From positions 8,374-72,373 of the forward strand of contig JAEZCJ010000187.1 of assembly GCA_023433615.1 (NCBI GenBank): DNA of 64,000 nucleotides. Direction: 5' to 3'. The notes below the pieces were generated by a model, which saw only the letters and a list, made by a program, of their open reading frames with translations, made no database searches and was not told where the DNA came from. The stretch comes from Bacillota bacterium. GTDB lineage: Bacteria; Bacillota; Bacilli; Paenibacillales; Paenibacillaceae. Position numbers and translations under genes: made by a program. Positions 32,070-40,983 of this stretch are shown one piece after another (positions within the stretch are counted from its first letter, which is position 1; each line of letters starts with the position of its first letter).

Positions 32070-33098
32070 CTAGTCCCCTTTATGATCAAGTTCACTGTAG
32101 AGGCTTTCCAGGATAGGTCTCTCTTCTGCAATGATCCGCAGTAAGAGCTCACCCATTCCTAACGTTTGTTGACGCAGATAACCGCTAGCGACCCTTGAAT
32201 CATGCCGTTGAAGGACTTCCCGCTTAATGGAGCTGTTTCTGAGTGACTGAGCAAGATCAACGATAGTTGAATAGGAACGTTCGTATTCAATGGAAAGCGG
32301 GAGTACCGTTTTCCTCAGAAAAGCGAATCTATTCAGCATAATTTTCTTATGCTCCCATAAGAGATGAAGATCACGTGTGCTGATAAACTTTGGGTTGGTA
32401 AGCAGCTGCTCATATAGGCTATTCATGGCTGCAATGCCGAAAGAGCCATGCAGCGGCTGCTCATATTCAGCATTTTTGATGGAGGTGTTCGTCGATAGGA
32501 GGTAATCGGAAAGCTGCCTGGTAATTGCGGAAAGGGAGAAAGAAAACTCCCATTGGGCATATGGCCGCAGGATGTGGATGTCTTGGTGATGAAGCGTATC
32601 GGTACTCGAGTTCATATAGGCAAGATCGAGTTCCGCCGAAGTCACGACTGTTTGATCGTACGTACGCTCATCCGTGAAGCCGGTCAGAAGAAAATCGTTA
32701 TCGGCATACCCGTATAGCAGAGTATCGTGTGTATAATCAAGGGAATGGTAACCGAAGCGTTGCGGGATGTATCGTTCATTCAGGTATGCATATACGTAAC
32801 ACCCATCGTCAATACATTCCTTAACGAACTTCGAGAAGGGGATGTGAAGTCTTCTGTACAAAGATTTGTTTATCCGTTCTTTGACCAGCCATGGCCATCC
32901 GTACATGTTGATATGATAGAAATTGAAGGAGTCCATCCCGGGGTCGTAGGGCTCAGCCATGCGTAGTTGAATATATCTGCTGAAGAACCAGGGTGCAAAA
33001 TCCATCTCTTGCGGAAAGATTGACAAGGGGTAAGCGTGGTGAAGGTAGCTAGTAATGGGAGCGGGGCGCAGCGGCAATATGCGTTGGGTCATGTTCAA
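32070..33098 (-). CDS. BtrH/C39-peptidase-like protein of unknown function
   Basis: A 342-residue protein. The segment GCYVYAYLNERYIPQRFGYH followed by HDTLLYGYADNDFLLTGFTD resembles the Gly/Tyr and His blocks of the BtrH-type (PF14399-like) and C39-like Cys-peptidase folds, whose best-known member moves an acyl chain from an ACP to an aminoglycoside. A catalytic Cys near the N-terminus is not seen, only HHAYPLSIF, so activity is doubtful. The family assignment is tentative and made by eye. It lies in the sugar/cyclitol operon beside a nucleotidyltransferase, which would fit an acyl-transfer role. It may also be a scaffold. Confidence 0.4.
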   Translation of the reverse strand: MNMTQRILPLRPAPITSYLHHAYPLSIFPQEMDFAPWFFSRYIQLRMAEPYDPGMDSFNFYHINMYGWPWLVKERINKSLYRRLHIPFSKFVKECIDDGCYVYAYLNERYIPQRFGYHSLDYTHDTLLYGYADNDFLLTGFTDERTYDQTVVTSAELDLAYMNSSTDTLHHQDIHILRPYAQWEFSFSLSAITRQLSDYLLSTNTSIKNAEYEQPLHGSFGIAAMNSLYEQLLTNPKFISTRDLHLLWEHKKIMLNRFAFLRKTVLPLSIEYERSYSTIVDLAQSLRNSSIKREVLQRHDSRVASGYLRQQTLGMGELLLRIIAEERPILESLYSELDHKGD

Positions 33099-33117
33099 TC
33101 CCTTCTGGAAATGATTG

Positions 33118-33990
33118 TTATTTGCGGGCGATCGCCATCAAGCGCTGGCCGTAGGGAGTCTTCTTCATGGCTTCGCCCAGTCTCTGCAGGTGTACGGAAT
33201 CGATATAGCCTTTGCGGTAAGCCGCCAATTCAGGCGAACCGATTAAAGTTCCCGTTAATTGCTCGCTTGCTCGGACCGCTTGCTCCGCTTGTTGTATCGA
33301 ATGGTGTGTCCCCGTATCGTGCCAGGTGTAGCGGCTGTCTAAGAGCGTTACGGACAGGCGGTTTTGTGCCAGATAGGCACGATTCACGTCCGTAATTTCG
33401 AACTCGTCACGGGTTGATTTCGTTAAGGTTTTAGCTATTTCTACAACGTGATTGTCATAACAGTATAGTCCGGGCACGCAGTAGTTGGATTGAGGGTTGC
33501 GAGGCTTCTCCTCCAGCGAGGTTGCTCTGCCATCCGGATCGAACGCGATGACGCCAAAGTTTTCCGGGTCCGATACTTGATAGGCAAAGACAGCTGCCCC
33601 GCTGCGCGTGGAGGCCGATTCGGCGACAAGGCGATCGAGTTCCGGCCCCCAGAATAGATTGTCCCCCAGCATCAGCGTAATGGGATCGCTGCCAATGAAG
33701 GATTCGCCAATGACCAAGCATTGGGCAATACCTGCCGGGTAATGCTGCAACGCATAAGAGATCGAAATCCCCCAATCGGCACCGTCTCCCAGCAGAGCGG
33801 TAAACTGCCCCAGTTTATCTTCGGCAGCAATGATGAGAATATCGGTGAACCCTGCTTCGATTAATTGCGACAGCGGATAGTAAATCATCGGCTTCCCTGC
33901 AACTGGGAGCAGTGGTTTCGGCACAGCCTTCGTCATCGGATACAGCCGGGTTCCCTCTCCGGCAGCTGCAATAATGGCTTTGGCTTTCAA
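33118..33990 (-). CDS. Sugar-1-phosphate nucleotidyltransferase (RmlA/GalU-type)
   Basis: A 290-residue enzyme. It begins MKAKAIIAAAGEGTRLYPMTK, the NTP-binding GxGTRLxP motif, followed by PKPLLPVAGKPMIYYPLSQ, the Lys-rich sugar-phosphate block. The later LGDNLFWGP and GVIAFDPDG blocks are typical of RmlA (glucose-1-phosphate thymidylyltransferase). It activates a hexose 1-phosphate as NDP-sugar for the neighbouring glycosyltransferases. The TTG start at 33990 overlaps the TGA of the methyltransferase gene (TTGA), with AAGGAGG upstream. Whether it prefers dTTP or UTP cannot be told here. Confidence 0.88.
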   Translation of the reverse strand: MKAKAIIAAAGEGTRLYPMTKAVPKPLLPVAGKPMIYYPLSQLIEAGFTDILIIAAEDKLGQFTALLGDGADWGISISYALQHYPAGIAQCLVIGESFIGSDPITLMLGDNLFWGPELDRLVAESASTRSGAAVFAYQVSDPENFGVIAFDPDGRATSLEEKPRNPQSNYCVPGLYCYDNHVVEIAKTLTKSTRDEFEITDVNRAYLAQNRLSVTLLDSRYTWHDTGTHHSIQQAEQAVRASEQLTGTLIGSPELAAYRKGYIDSVHLQRLGEAMKKTPYGQRLMAIARK

Positions 33991-34688
33991 TTCGGCTCCT
34001 CCTTAATCGATGCTTCCATGTAATCTTTCAGGACATATTTCATGTTCATATAACACTCGGGGTGGGCAATAGATACCGGCAAAGAGGAATGTGCACGGTC
34101 GATAGTCGAGTGGGATGCGAGGTGGCGCTGTTCGATAAAAAGCAGCATGTTCTGGCGGTACCACCAATCAATGTGAGGATTGTTCCAGAACGCTTGCCGC
34201 AAACAATCCACCAGCACGTAACCATTGTTTGCGAATTTGCTGACCCAGTAGTCCTGCCATTGTTCGTTCAGATGGTTCGTGCCCCCTTGATAGGGGATAG
34301 CCGCCGAGAAGACAACGGCAGGACCGAGTTGGCACAGAGATTCGACAAAGGAGTCAGCATTCGATTCTGGCAGATGTTCGGCCACTTCAAGGCAAATGAC
34401 CAGATCGAAGCGCCGTTCGAGGTTGAAAGGGGAGGATAGGTTATGCGCGTGGAAAGCCTCTTGCGGGATATAGAGCTTGTCTCGATCGATATAATCGCCA
34501 TCCACGCCGGTAATGTCGGTTACCCCGTTCTCTATAAAAGCGGCAAGCCAAGTACCACGGCCGCATCCGATATCAATTACGCTTGATGGATGGAGAAGTT
34601 CAATGATGAAGGGGGCTACTAGTTTGGCCGATAGGCGGGAACCATCTTGTTGTGCGGAGAAAAAAGCATCGTCGTAGATTGCTTCCAT
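33987..34688 (-). CDS. Class I SAM-dependent methyltransferase
   Basis: A 233-residue Rossmann-fold methyltransferase. The SAM motif I is VIDIGCGRGTWLAAF, followed by DITGVDGDYIDRDKL (acidic motif II) and VICLEVAEHLPESNADSFV (motif IV region). The start is the ATG at 34688 with GGAGGC about seven bases upstream. It is the first gene of the minus-strand operon and is read divergently from the membrane-protein gene at 34868. Substrate unknown; in context an O- or N-methyltransferase on a sugar, cyclitol or chain is plausible. Length is typical. Confidence 0.85.
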   Translation of the reverse strand: MEAIYDDAFFSAQQDGSRLSAKLVAPFIIELLHPSSVIDIGCGRGTWLAAFIENGVTDITGVDGDYIDRDKLYIPQEAFHAHNLSSPFNLERRFDLVICLEVAEHLPESNADSFVESLCQLGPAVVFSAAIPYQGGTNHLNEQWQDYWVSKFANNGYVLVDCLRQAFWNNPHIDWWYRQNMLLFIEQRHLASHSTIDRAHSSLPVSIAHPECYMNMKYVLKDYMEASIKEEPN

Positions 34689-34867
34689 GATCTTGCCTCC
34701 GTATTGGGTAAGTATTAGATTAATTGTACGAGAGCGTTCCCACAAGCGCTCTGGTTTAATTGCGGTCAACCAGGCGCGTTCGATTCATTGAGAATAGCGG
34801 CCGCACGGAATGGGGAAGATGGAACTATCTTCTTAGACACCTTAGACTGACTGGGGGCGCAGGCTGC
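34689..34867. promoter_or_regulatory. Divergent intergenic region
   Basis: Separates the leftward methyltransferase operon from the rightward membrane-protein gene. No gene is seen. The minus strand carries AATTGTACGAGAGCG-type AT-rich sequence that may hold the operon promoter, but I could not fix the boxes. Confidence 0.4.
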
Positions 34868-35341
34868 ATGGGATTCGTCATTCTTTTCGCCGCGGCGTGG
34901 TTATCCGTATTCGCGTTCTACTCGATGAAGAAGAGTCTGACGCTCCTGGAGAACACCTTCGTGTTCTTGATCATGCTGACGATCGGGATTCATCTCAATT
35001 GGGTCGTGGCCGAGGAGTTGAAGTATGTGGTTGCGACGAAGGACGGGCTCTTATACGCCGGATTGATGAGCTACAGGCTCGTCACGATGCCGATGGTATT
35101 CGTGCTGATGGCTAACGGGGTCGGGAGATCGAGAACATGGGCCCGCGCTTACCTGACAATTGGCATAGCATTCGCCGCGATGCTAGGCCTGTGGGGCGTC
35201 ATGACGGCGTACGAAGTTATCACCGAAGTGAAGTGGAATCTGTTCTATGAAGCGCTATATATCGCTGCGCTGCAGGGCGTCTGCTTGCTGCTGCTGAAGC
35301 TCTATCGCAGAAGGCTGGGACGGGAGGCGAGCGCAGCTTGA
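34868..35341 (+). CDS. Small polytopic membrane protein
   Basis: A 157-residue protein with about four hydrophobic segments (MGFVILFAAAWLSVFAFY, NTFVFLIMLTIGIHLNWVV, MPMVFVLMANGVG, IGIAFAAMLGLWGVMTAY). The ATG at 34868 follows GGGGGCGCAGG. It overlaps the next gene in a TTGA junction, and the two are probably co-transcribed and work together. No family is recognised with certainty; similar small membrane proteins accompany CBO0543 proteins in bacilli. Confidence 0.6.
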   Translation: MGFVILFAAAWLSVFAFYSMKKSLTLLENTFVFLIMLTIGIHLNWVVAEELKYVVATKDGLLYAGLMSYRLVTMPMVFVLMANGVGRSRTWARAYLTIGIAFAAMLGLWGVMTAYEVITEVKWNLFYEALYIAALQGVCLLLLKLYRRRLGREASAA

Positions 35342-35928
35342 TTCTCTGGGAGCGGTTCGATTCGAATGAATGGTTCATGCTGGCCGTGCTGCTGTTCTCA
35401 TATGGCGCCATATGGCTGCTGCCCAAGCGCGTTCCGATCAGCTGGCTGATCCTCTCGCTTGTCTGGGGCATAGCCAGCTCAACCGTGTTCGACTTTACGA
35501 TCGGCGGCGGATTGATGGATTTCTACGTGATCAATGATACGAATCATTATGAGTTCGTCGATCTGTTTACGTATTTCATGTTCGCGCCATTCGGTTATTT
35601 CTTCGTCTATGGCTACGAACTCCTGCGCATATCGAGGACAACGTTGATTCTCTACATCGTCGGATGGACGGTCGTAGGCGTGAGCTTCCAATGGCTGGCC
35701 GAACTTATGGGACTGACGCATTATAAGAACGGCTACCGGATGGAGTACAACGTTGTGGTATTCTTGGTCATTCAATCGATCACGGGCCTATTCTACGGGC
35801 ATATGCGGGCCAGCGTTCCGTTCAAGCGGCCATCGCCGTCATCGGGCAGGTCTCGAGCACCGGCACGGTGGTCGCCGAAGAAACCGTCGCCCGCCAAGTT
35901 CCGCCGGGCAAGGAAATCCTCTCCCTAG
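35338..35928 (+). CDS. CBO0543-family membrane protein with a suspect C-terminal tail
   Basis: A 196-residue frame. The first ~155 residues match the small CBO0543 membrane family (WERFDSNEWFMLAVLLFSYG, VYGYELLRISRTTLILYIVG, EYNVVVFLVIQ) with four to five membrane segments. The last ~40 residues (KRPSPSSGRSRAPARW and onward) are Arg/Pro/Ser-rich and unlike the family. In a second frame the same bases read as AVIGQVSSTGTVVAEE followed by TVARQVPPGKEILSL, which looks more like genuine protein. The TTG start at 35338 overlaps the previous TGA. Either the gene has been extended into foreign sequence by a frameshift or deletion, or the real stop is earlier. Confidence 0.65.
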   Translation: MILWERFDSNEWFMLAVLLFSYGAIWLLPKRVPISWLILSLVWGIASSTVFDFTIGGGLMDFYVINDTNHYEFVDLFTYFMFAPFGYFFVYGYELLRISRTTLILYIVGWTVVGVSFQWLAELMGLTHYKNGYRMEYNVVVFLVIQSITGLFYGHMRASVPFKRPSPSSGRSRAPARWSPKKPSPAKFRRARKSSP

Positions 35929-36155
35929 TCGATTCACCCCTATTGGATGCATGCATGCTTGCTTCAGGAAGCGGCAGCGGCGTCGGTCTCGCAGCGCAGC
36001 GAGCCGGCTCCTCTGCCGCTTCTTCTTGCCGTGCCCGAATGTTATGACAGCACATGACAGATTGATGACAATATCTAGGCGGATTGTCCCTATTCAGATC
36101 CGAATGCAGCCATGATAATGGATAGGCATAGATTAGAAGGAGGACATAAGGGGAC
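35929..36155. other. Intergenic region with no clear gene
   Basis: Follows the CBO0543 gene and carries an alternative frame that continues to about 36050. No hairpin terminator of note is seen. The SDR gene's ribosome binding site AGAAGGAGG lies at about 36137-36145. Confidence 0.45.
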
Positions 36156-36944
36156 ATGAGGACCGTTATTATAACCGGCACGACGAGAGGGATCGGCGAG
36201 GCGATGGCCCGCCTGCTCCTCGAGCAGGGACATCGGGTTATCGGCGTCGCTCGAGGACGGAGCGACTCTCTGCATGCATTCGGCCTATACGATGGGCTGA
36301 CTGCGGATCTGGGCCGGCCGGAAGTGCTTGAAGCCCTAATGGCAGACGTCTTCGCTAAGGTTCAGCCGCAGCGGCGCGCGGACGGCATCTATCTGGTCAA
36401 TAATGCCGCGATGCTCCAGCCGCTGCGGAATGCGGAGCGGCTCGACGCGGCTGCCGTAGCTTCGCATCTATCGGTGAATCTGACTGCGCCGATCATGCTG
36501 TCGGGCTTGTTCGCGCAGCATGTCGAGGCGTGGCAGGGCGATAAGCGCATTCTGAACCTGTCTTCCGGGTCTGCAGACAACCCGCTGCCCGGGATGGGCT
36601 GTTACTGCGCGGCGAAGGCCGGACTCGACACGTTCACGAAGGTAATGGGGCTGGAGCAGCTGAAGAAGCCAGCGCCGATTCGAGTCGCTTCGGTTTGGCC
36701 GGGCATGATCGAGACGGAGATGCAAGCGGAGGTGCGGAGGCAGCCGAGAGAATCGTTCGAGAGCGCGGGCTTGTTCATCGGGGCGCAAGAGAGCGGGATG
36801 CTGGCGACGCCGGAGCATACCGCATCGCGGCTGGTCGATCTGCTGTTCAGCGAAGCTTTCCCGCAGGGAGGCATCGTGGAGGATCTCGCATCGTTCCCGC
36901 CTCCCGCGGGTCCGAGGGCAGTGAGGCGATGGCGGGATGGCTAG
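36156..36944 (+). CDS. Short-chain dehydrogenase (YueD-type)
   Basis: A 262-residue SDR. It has TGTTRGIGEAMARLLLEQG (NADP motif), NNAAMLQPL (NNAA) and the catalytic pair Tyr/Lys in GCYCAAKAGLD with Ser in LNLSSGSADN. The overall sequence is closest in character to the Bacillus YueD/benzil-reductase group, which reduces alpha-diketones. A strong AGAAGGAGG site precedes it. It overlaps the glycosyltransferase gene downstream by 8 bases. Likely cytoplasmic; substrate unknown. Confidence 0.85.
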   Translation: MRTVIITGTTRGIGEAMARLLLEQGHRVIGVARGRSDSLHAFGLYDGLTADLGRPEVLEALMADVFAKVQPQRRADGIYLVNNAAMLQPLRNAERLDAAAVASHLSVNLTAPIMLSGLFAQHVEAWQGDKRILNLSSGSADNPLPGMGCYCAAKAGLDTFTKVMGLEQLKKPAPIRVASVWPGMIETEMQAEVRRQPRESFESAGLFIGAQESGMLATPEHTASRLVDLLFSEAFPQGGIVEDLASFPPPAGPRAVRRWRDG

Positions 36945-38238
36945 AATTCTAATCGCGACCGTACCCATTCTCGGCCATGTCCATCCGGCGTTATCGATCG
37001 CCAGAGAACTGCTCCGGCGCGGGCATGAGGTGGCTTGGTATACCGGCCGCCGCTATCAAGAGGCCATCGAGCGAATCGGAGTCGAGTTCTGGCCGTGGAT
37101 GGAGGCGGCGGACTACGATGACAGCGACTTCGACCGCCAATTCCCCGCCCGCAAGGGCAAGCGGGGGATGGCCAAGCTCAGGTTCGATATCCAGCACCTG
37201 TTCATCGAGCCTATGCCGGGCCAGTACCGGGATCTGAAGATCATCCAGCAGCTTTTCGAAGCGGACGTCCTGCTGTGCGATCCTGCATTCCTCGGCAGCG
37301 TGCCGCTGGCGATGGAGGGACAGGGACTGCGCATTGCGGTTTTCGGCATTCTTCCGCTCACGATTACGAGCCGGGATACGGCGCCGTTCGGGCTTGGCCT
37401 GCTGCCGGGAACGAGGCCGCTGACGAAGCTGCGCGACCGCGCGCTGCATGTGCTGATGCAGAAGGTCATTTTCGGCGGGCTGCAGCGCAGAGTAGACGCC
37501 TTGCTGGAGGATCTCGATATGGAGCGGCTCCCATGCTTCTTCCTGGACGCAACGGCGCAGTTATCGGACATTTTCCTGCAAGGGACGACGGAATCCTTCG
37601 AATATCCGCGCAGCGATCTGCCGGATACGGTGCGATTCATCGGGCCGATCCTGCCGCAGCCCGCCCAGACGTTCGAGCCGCCGATCTGGTGGGCGGAGGT
37701 GATGGACGGCTCGCGTCCGATCATCCATGTCACGCAAGGCACGATCGCCAACGAAGATTTCAACCGCCTGATTATCCCGACCATGCAGGCGCTGGCCGAG
37801 GAGGATGTCTGGGTCGTGGCCTCGCTCGGACGAAGACCGCTCGAGAGCTTGGCATTCACGCTGCCGGCCAATGCGCGCATTGTCAGCTTCATTCCGTATG
37901 ACCGGTTCCTGCCGCACGTGGATGCGATGATTACGAACGGCGGTTACGGCGGCGTTCACATGGCGTTAATGCACGGCGTTCCGATCATCGGAGCGGGCAT
38001 GACCGAGGATAAACCGGACGTCAATGCCCGCCTGGAATGGTCGGGAGCAGGTATTAACTTGCGGACCGAGACCCCATCGGCCGAATCGATTCGGACGGCG
38101 GTCAGGCGCGTGCTGCAGGATTCCCGTTACAAGGAGCATGCGGGGCGCCTGCAGGCCGACTTCGCGAAGCATTCCGCGGTCCATGAGGCTTGCAGCATCG
38201 TCGAGCAGTTGGCAGACAGCAGAAGACGCGGGTACTGA
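36937..38238 (+). CDS. Macrolide-type UDP-glycosyltransferase (GT1)
   Basis: A 433-residue GT-B enzyme beginning MARILIATVPILGHVHPALSI, the typical macrolide glycosyltransferase N-terminus. The C-terminal donor site is seen in NGGYGGVHMALMHGVPIIG and the later SGAGINLRTETP. It would glycosylate a small hydrophobic acceptor in the cytoplasm. It overlaps the SDR gene by 8 bases, and its stop codon lies inside a terminator hairpin. The SDR-GT pair could serve detoxification by reduction then glycosylation, or could belong to the metabolite locus. Confidence 0.88.
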   Translation: MARILIATVPILGHVHPALSIARELLRRGHEVAWYTGRRYQEAIERIGVEFWPWMEAADYDDSDFDRQFPARKGKRGMAKLRFDIQHLFIEPMPGQYRDLKIIQQLFEADVLLCDPAFLGSVPLAMEGQGLRIAVFGILPLTITSRDTAPFGLGLLPGTRPLTKLRDRALHVLMQKVIFGGLQRRVDALLEDLDMERLPCFFLDATAQLSDIFLQGTTESFEYPRSDLPDTVRFIGPILPQPAQTFEPPIWWAEVMDGSRPIIHVTQGTIANEDFNRLIIPTMQALAEEDVWVVASLGRRPLESLAFTLPANARIVSFIPYDRFLPHVDAMITNGGYGGVHMALMHGVPIIGAGMTEDKPDVNARLEWSGAGINLRTETPSAESIRTAVRRVLQDSRYKEHAGRLQADFAKHSAVHEACSIVEQLADSRRRGY

Positions 38239-38259
38239 GCGACTCAGTTCCGCGTCTTC
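38222..38259 (+). terminator. Hairpin overlapping the stop codon
   Basis: GAAGACGCGG (38222-38231) pairs with CCGCGTCTTC (38250-38259), and ACTGAG pairs with CTCAGT inside. The stop codon of the glycosyltransferase lies within the stem region. Confidence 0.7.
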
Positions 38260-38288
38260 CGCGTTCATGTCTGCTATATTGGCTGCGA

Positions 38289-39041
38289 TTAGATGATATA
38301 GGGATTTGCTTCGATTTGCTCTGCTTTAGCCACGGCTTCTTCGAGCGTCATGCCGACGAAATTCTGCGCGTGGAAGAAGCGGGCGCTCTTCTTGTCGTTC
38401 ACGAACGCGCCGACCGCGATGCCGGGGATGACGCTGTCGACGGCGCTCGGGGCGTTAGGGCCGCCCAGATCGGTTCTGCACCAGCCTGGGTCGGTAATGT
38501 TGATCATGACGTCGGTGCCCTCGAGTCTCGAGGCCAGATCCTTCGTGAACTTGTCGAGCGCCGCCTTGCTTGCTGCATAGCCGGCTTGCTCCGGCTCGTT
38601 CTTGATGCCGCTCGTCGTATTGATGACGCGTCCGAAGCCGCGCTCGATCATCTTGGGTATCAGTCGATGGCAGATCGTGGCGATGGCGATGAAGTTGATG
38701 CGGAAGCTCATCTCGTAGTCCTCGACCGGGGTCTGCCAGAAGTCCTTGCGATAGGCAATCTGAACGGCCGCATTGTTGAAAACAATGTCCACCTGCGTAC
38801 CCTGCGCGTCGATCGTATCCAGCATGGCGACAACTTCATCGTGATTCGCGAGCTCGGCTTCCACGACGTAAGCATCGACGCCGAGCGCCTTCACTTCTTC
38901 CTCGACCTTCTTCGTATGCGCGCTGCTTCTGCTATGCAGGATGAGATTGCAGCCCTGCTTCGCCATGAAGATGGCGGTCTGGTAGCCGACGCCTCTGCTA
39001 GCGCCGGTAATGAGCGCCCAACGTCCTCGTACGTTAATCAT
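38289..39041 (-). CDS. Short-chain dehydrogenase/reductase
   Basis: A 250-residue SDR. It begins INVRGRWALITGASRGVGYQT (NADP motif) and has NNAAVQIAY, SGIKNEPEQAGYAASKAALDKF (Tyr and Lys of the active site), and WCRTDLGGPNAPS (the C-terminal substrate loop). Closest in character to Bacillus-type SDRs of unknown function. It overlaps the uridine kinase gene by 4 bases (ATGA), so the two form a minus-strand operon with the kinase gene upstream. Substrate unknown. Confidence 0.85.
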   Translation of the reverse strand: MINVRGRWALITGASRGVGYQTAIFMAKQGCNLILHSRSSAHTKKVEEEVKALGVDAYVVEAELANHDEVVAMLDTIDAQGTQVDIVFNNAAVQIAYRKDFWQTPVEDYEMSFRINFIAIATICHRLIPKMIERGFGRVINTTSGIKNEPEQAGYAASKAALDKFTKDLASRLEGTDVMINITDPGWCRTDLGGPNAPSAVDSVIPGIAVGAFVNDKKSARFFHAQNFVGMTLEEAVAKAEQIEANPYII

Positions 39042-39709
39042 TGCAAGCTCTCCTCTTCCGCTCGTATTGACCGATGTGCACGTTCCGACGGCTGGCCGCT
39101 TGCCAGGTAGCGGTCCGTTAAGACGGAGAGTAAGTGAATCCCTACCTCGTTATGGCCGCCTTCCGGAATGATCAGGTCGGCATACTTCTTGGATGGTTCT
39201 ATGAATGCCTCGTGCATCGGCTTCACCGTGTTCAGATACTGATCCCGAATCGATTGGATCGTCCGACCGCGTTCCTCGATATCCCGCAGCACCCGGCGCA
39301 GCAGCCGAACGTCGGGATCGGTATCGACGAACACCTTGATATCGAGCAGCGCTCTAAGCTTCTCGTCGGACAGCACGTGCAGGCCTTCGAGTATGGCGAT
39401 TTTGCTCGGGAGAAGCTCGAGCGTCTTCGCGGTTGACCGGGCATGGACGGTGAAGTCGTAGACAGGCGCATACGCGGCTTGTCCCGCCCGAAGCTGTTCG
39501 AGATGCTGGATCAACAGCTCGTTGTCGAAGGCGAACGGATGATCATAATTAATGGCGGAGCGCTCTTCCATGCTGAGATGAACGTGGTCCTTGTAATAGT
39601 TATCCTGCGAGATGAACGTGATCCGGTTAGAGCCGAGCCGGTCCATGACGGAGCGGGCGACGGTTGTCTTGCCCGAGCCGGTACCGCCCGCGATTCCGAT
39701 GATGAGCAT
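39038..39709 (-). CDS. udk: Uridine kinase
   Basis: A 223-residue kinase that phosphorylates uridine (or cytidine) to its monophosphate. The P-loop is GIAGGTGSGKTTVARSV, followed by ISQDNYYKDHVHLSMEER and NYDHPFAFDNELL, which are family signatures, and VFVDTDPDVRLLRRVLRDI. Length and motifs are normal. It is upstream of the SDR gene and shares an ATGA overlap with it. Regulation not visible. Confidence 0.95.
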   Translation of the reverse strand: MLIIGIAGGTGSGKTTVARSVMDRLGSNRITFISQDNYYKDHVHLSMEERSAINYDHPFAFDNELLIQHLEQLRAGQAAYAPVYDFTVHARSTAKTLELLPSKIAILEGLHVLSDEKLRALLDIKVFVDTDPDVRLLRRVLRDIEERGRTIQSIRDQYLNTVKPMHEAFIEPSKKYADLIIPEGGHNEVGIHLLSVLTDRYLASGQPSERAHRSIRAEEESLQ

Positions 39710-39810
39710 GGAGACGATGTCCTCCCTCTGTAGTTAATCGCCGAGATGCCCGTATTGTAGCATAGTGGAGAAGCGATTTCACGTAAGGCGAGCGACATCG
39801 GCAGGACGTA

Positions 39811-40752
39811 TCAGGAAGGCGAAGCCCCGCTGTCGTAGAATCGTAAATAGTTGGCCAATTGACTGGCCCAATAGGAACCGTTATGCCCGCCGGGGTTCGG
39901 TGCCCACTTGGCTTGCAATCCGTGCTTAAGCATAACTTCGTACAGATGCTTATCCTTCTCGGACAGCGGATCGGAATCTCCCGCATCCAGGTAAATATCG
40001 AGCTTAACGTCCCGCAGCTTCTCCGAGGCAGCCAGCAGGAAGGGGTCTCGGGCTGCGCGCAGTTCTTCGCTCGCATAGAGCCAATCGCGCTGATCGAGAT
40101 AGAGATCCGTCGGCGAATAATCCCAGACGGCTGCGCTGTGCGCGCCGATTCGGCTGAACAGCTCGGGATAAGTGAGGCCCAGGTAGAGCGCGGCATACCC
40201 GCCCATGGAAGCGCCGCCGATATAGCGTCCCGTCCGGTCGGTATTCGTGCTGTAGAGACTGTCCACGTAAGGAATCAATTCTTGAATCAAGTAATCCTCA
40301 TAGCTGCCGATATCGACGGTGCCGGGGTCACGGCCCTCACCGGGGAATGAGTTCACTGCGAAGCTGTTGCCGTATCCGGGGGAAACCATGATGAGCGGGG
40401 CGATGCGTCCTTCTTCGATCAGCTGATCGGCGACGCGGTGTATATTCAGGCCGTGGAACCACGAATCGCGGTTGCCGCCATAGCCATAGAAGAGATACAG
40501 GACGGGGTAAGGCTGCTGCGGATCATAGTCCTGCGGCAGGTAGACGGTGAAGCCCATCTGACGGTTAAGCGCACTGCTGTAGAAATCGATCTGTTCGATC
40601 CGGGAGTTTGGCGCTTCCGGTTCAACGGCGATTTCTGCCGCGGCTTTGCCGCGCGGAAGCTCCTGGTCGGTATCGGGAACGGCAGCGGTGCAGCCGGGTA
40701 CCAGCCATGCTAGGATAGCGAATATGAATAAGAGGGGCGGGGATTTGCTCAT
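39811..40752 (-). CDS. Lipoprotein esterase (esterase D / feruloyl-esterase-like)
   Basis: About 313 residues. The N-terminal hydrophobic segment ends in LAWLVPGCTAAV, a lipobox, so it is likely a membrane-anchored lipoprotein. The alpha/beta-hydrolase nucleophile is Ser in YIGGASMGGYAALYLG, the acid is the Asp in DAGDSDPL, and the His is in NPGGHNGSYWASQ. LYLFYGYGGNRDSWF is the oxyanion-hole region. Enzymes of this group hydrolyse acyl esters of sugars or xylan. The start at 40752 (second ATG) has GGAGGT eight bases upstream. It is single-gene. Confidence 0.85.
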   Translation of the reverse strand: MSKSPPLLFIFAILAWLVPGCTAAVPDTDQELPRGKAAAEIAVEPEAPNSRIEQIDFYSSALNRQMGFTVYLPQDYDPQQPYPVLYLFYGYGGNRDSWFHGLNIHRVADQLIEEGRIAPLIMVSPGYGNSFAVNSFPGEGRDPGTVDIGSYEDYLIQELIPYVDSLYSTNTDRTGRYIGGASMGGYAALYLGLTYPELFSRIGAHSAAVWDYSPTDLYLDQRDWLYASEELRAARDPFLLAASEKLRDVKLDIYLDAGDSDPLSEKDKHLYEVMLKHGLQAKWAPNPGGHNGSYWASQLANYLRFYDSGASPS

Positions 40753-40983
40753 GGCCATCTACCTCCGAGATCCAAGGAATGACGAATCGTATTGCTCGCT
40801 GTCATCGCATGGAAGCCTGCTAACCTACTCTCTCACTATATGTAGCTGTGCTCAAGGTTATCCCGCGTGCGGAAGACAACATCTTCCCATTCGGCATTGT
40901 CTATAGGGTTCGCGATGGCTGAGGCGTTATCCTGCTTGCGCGTCGCGTTCGGAGCCGCCGTCGCCCGTCTGCAAGAAGAGGTG

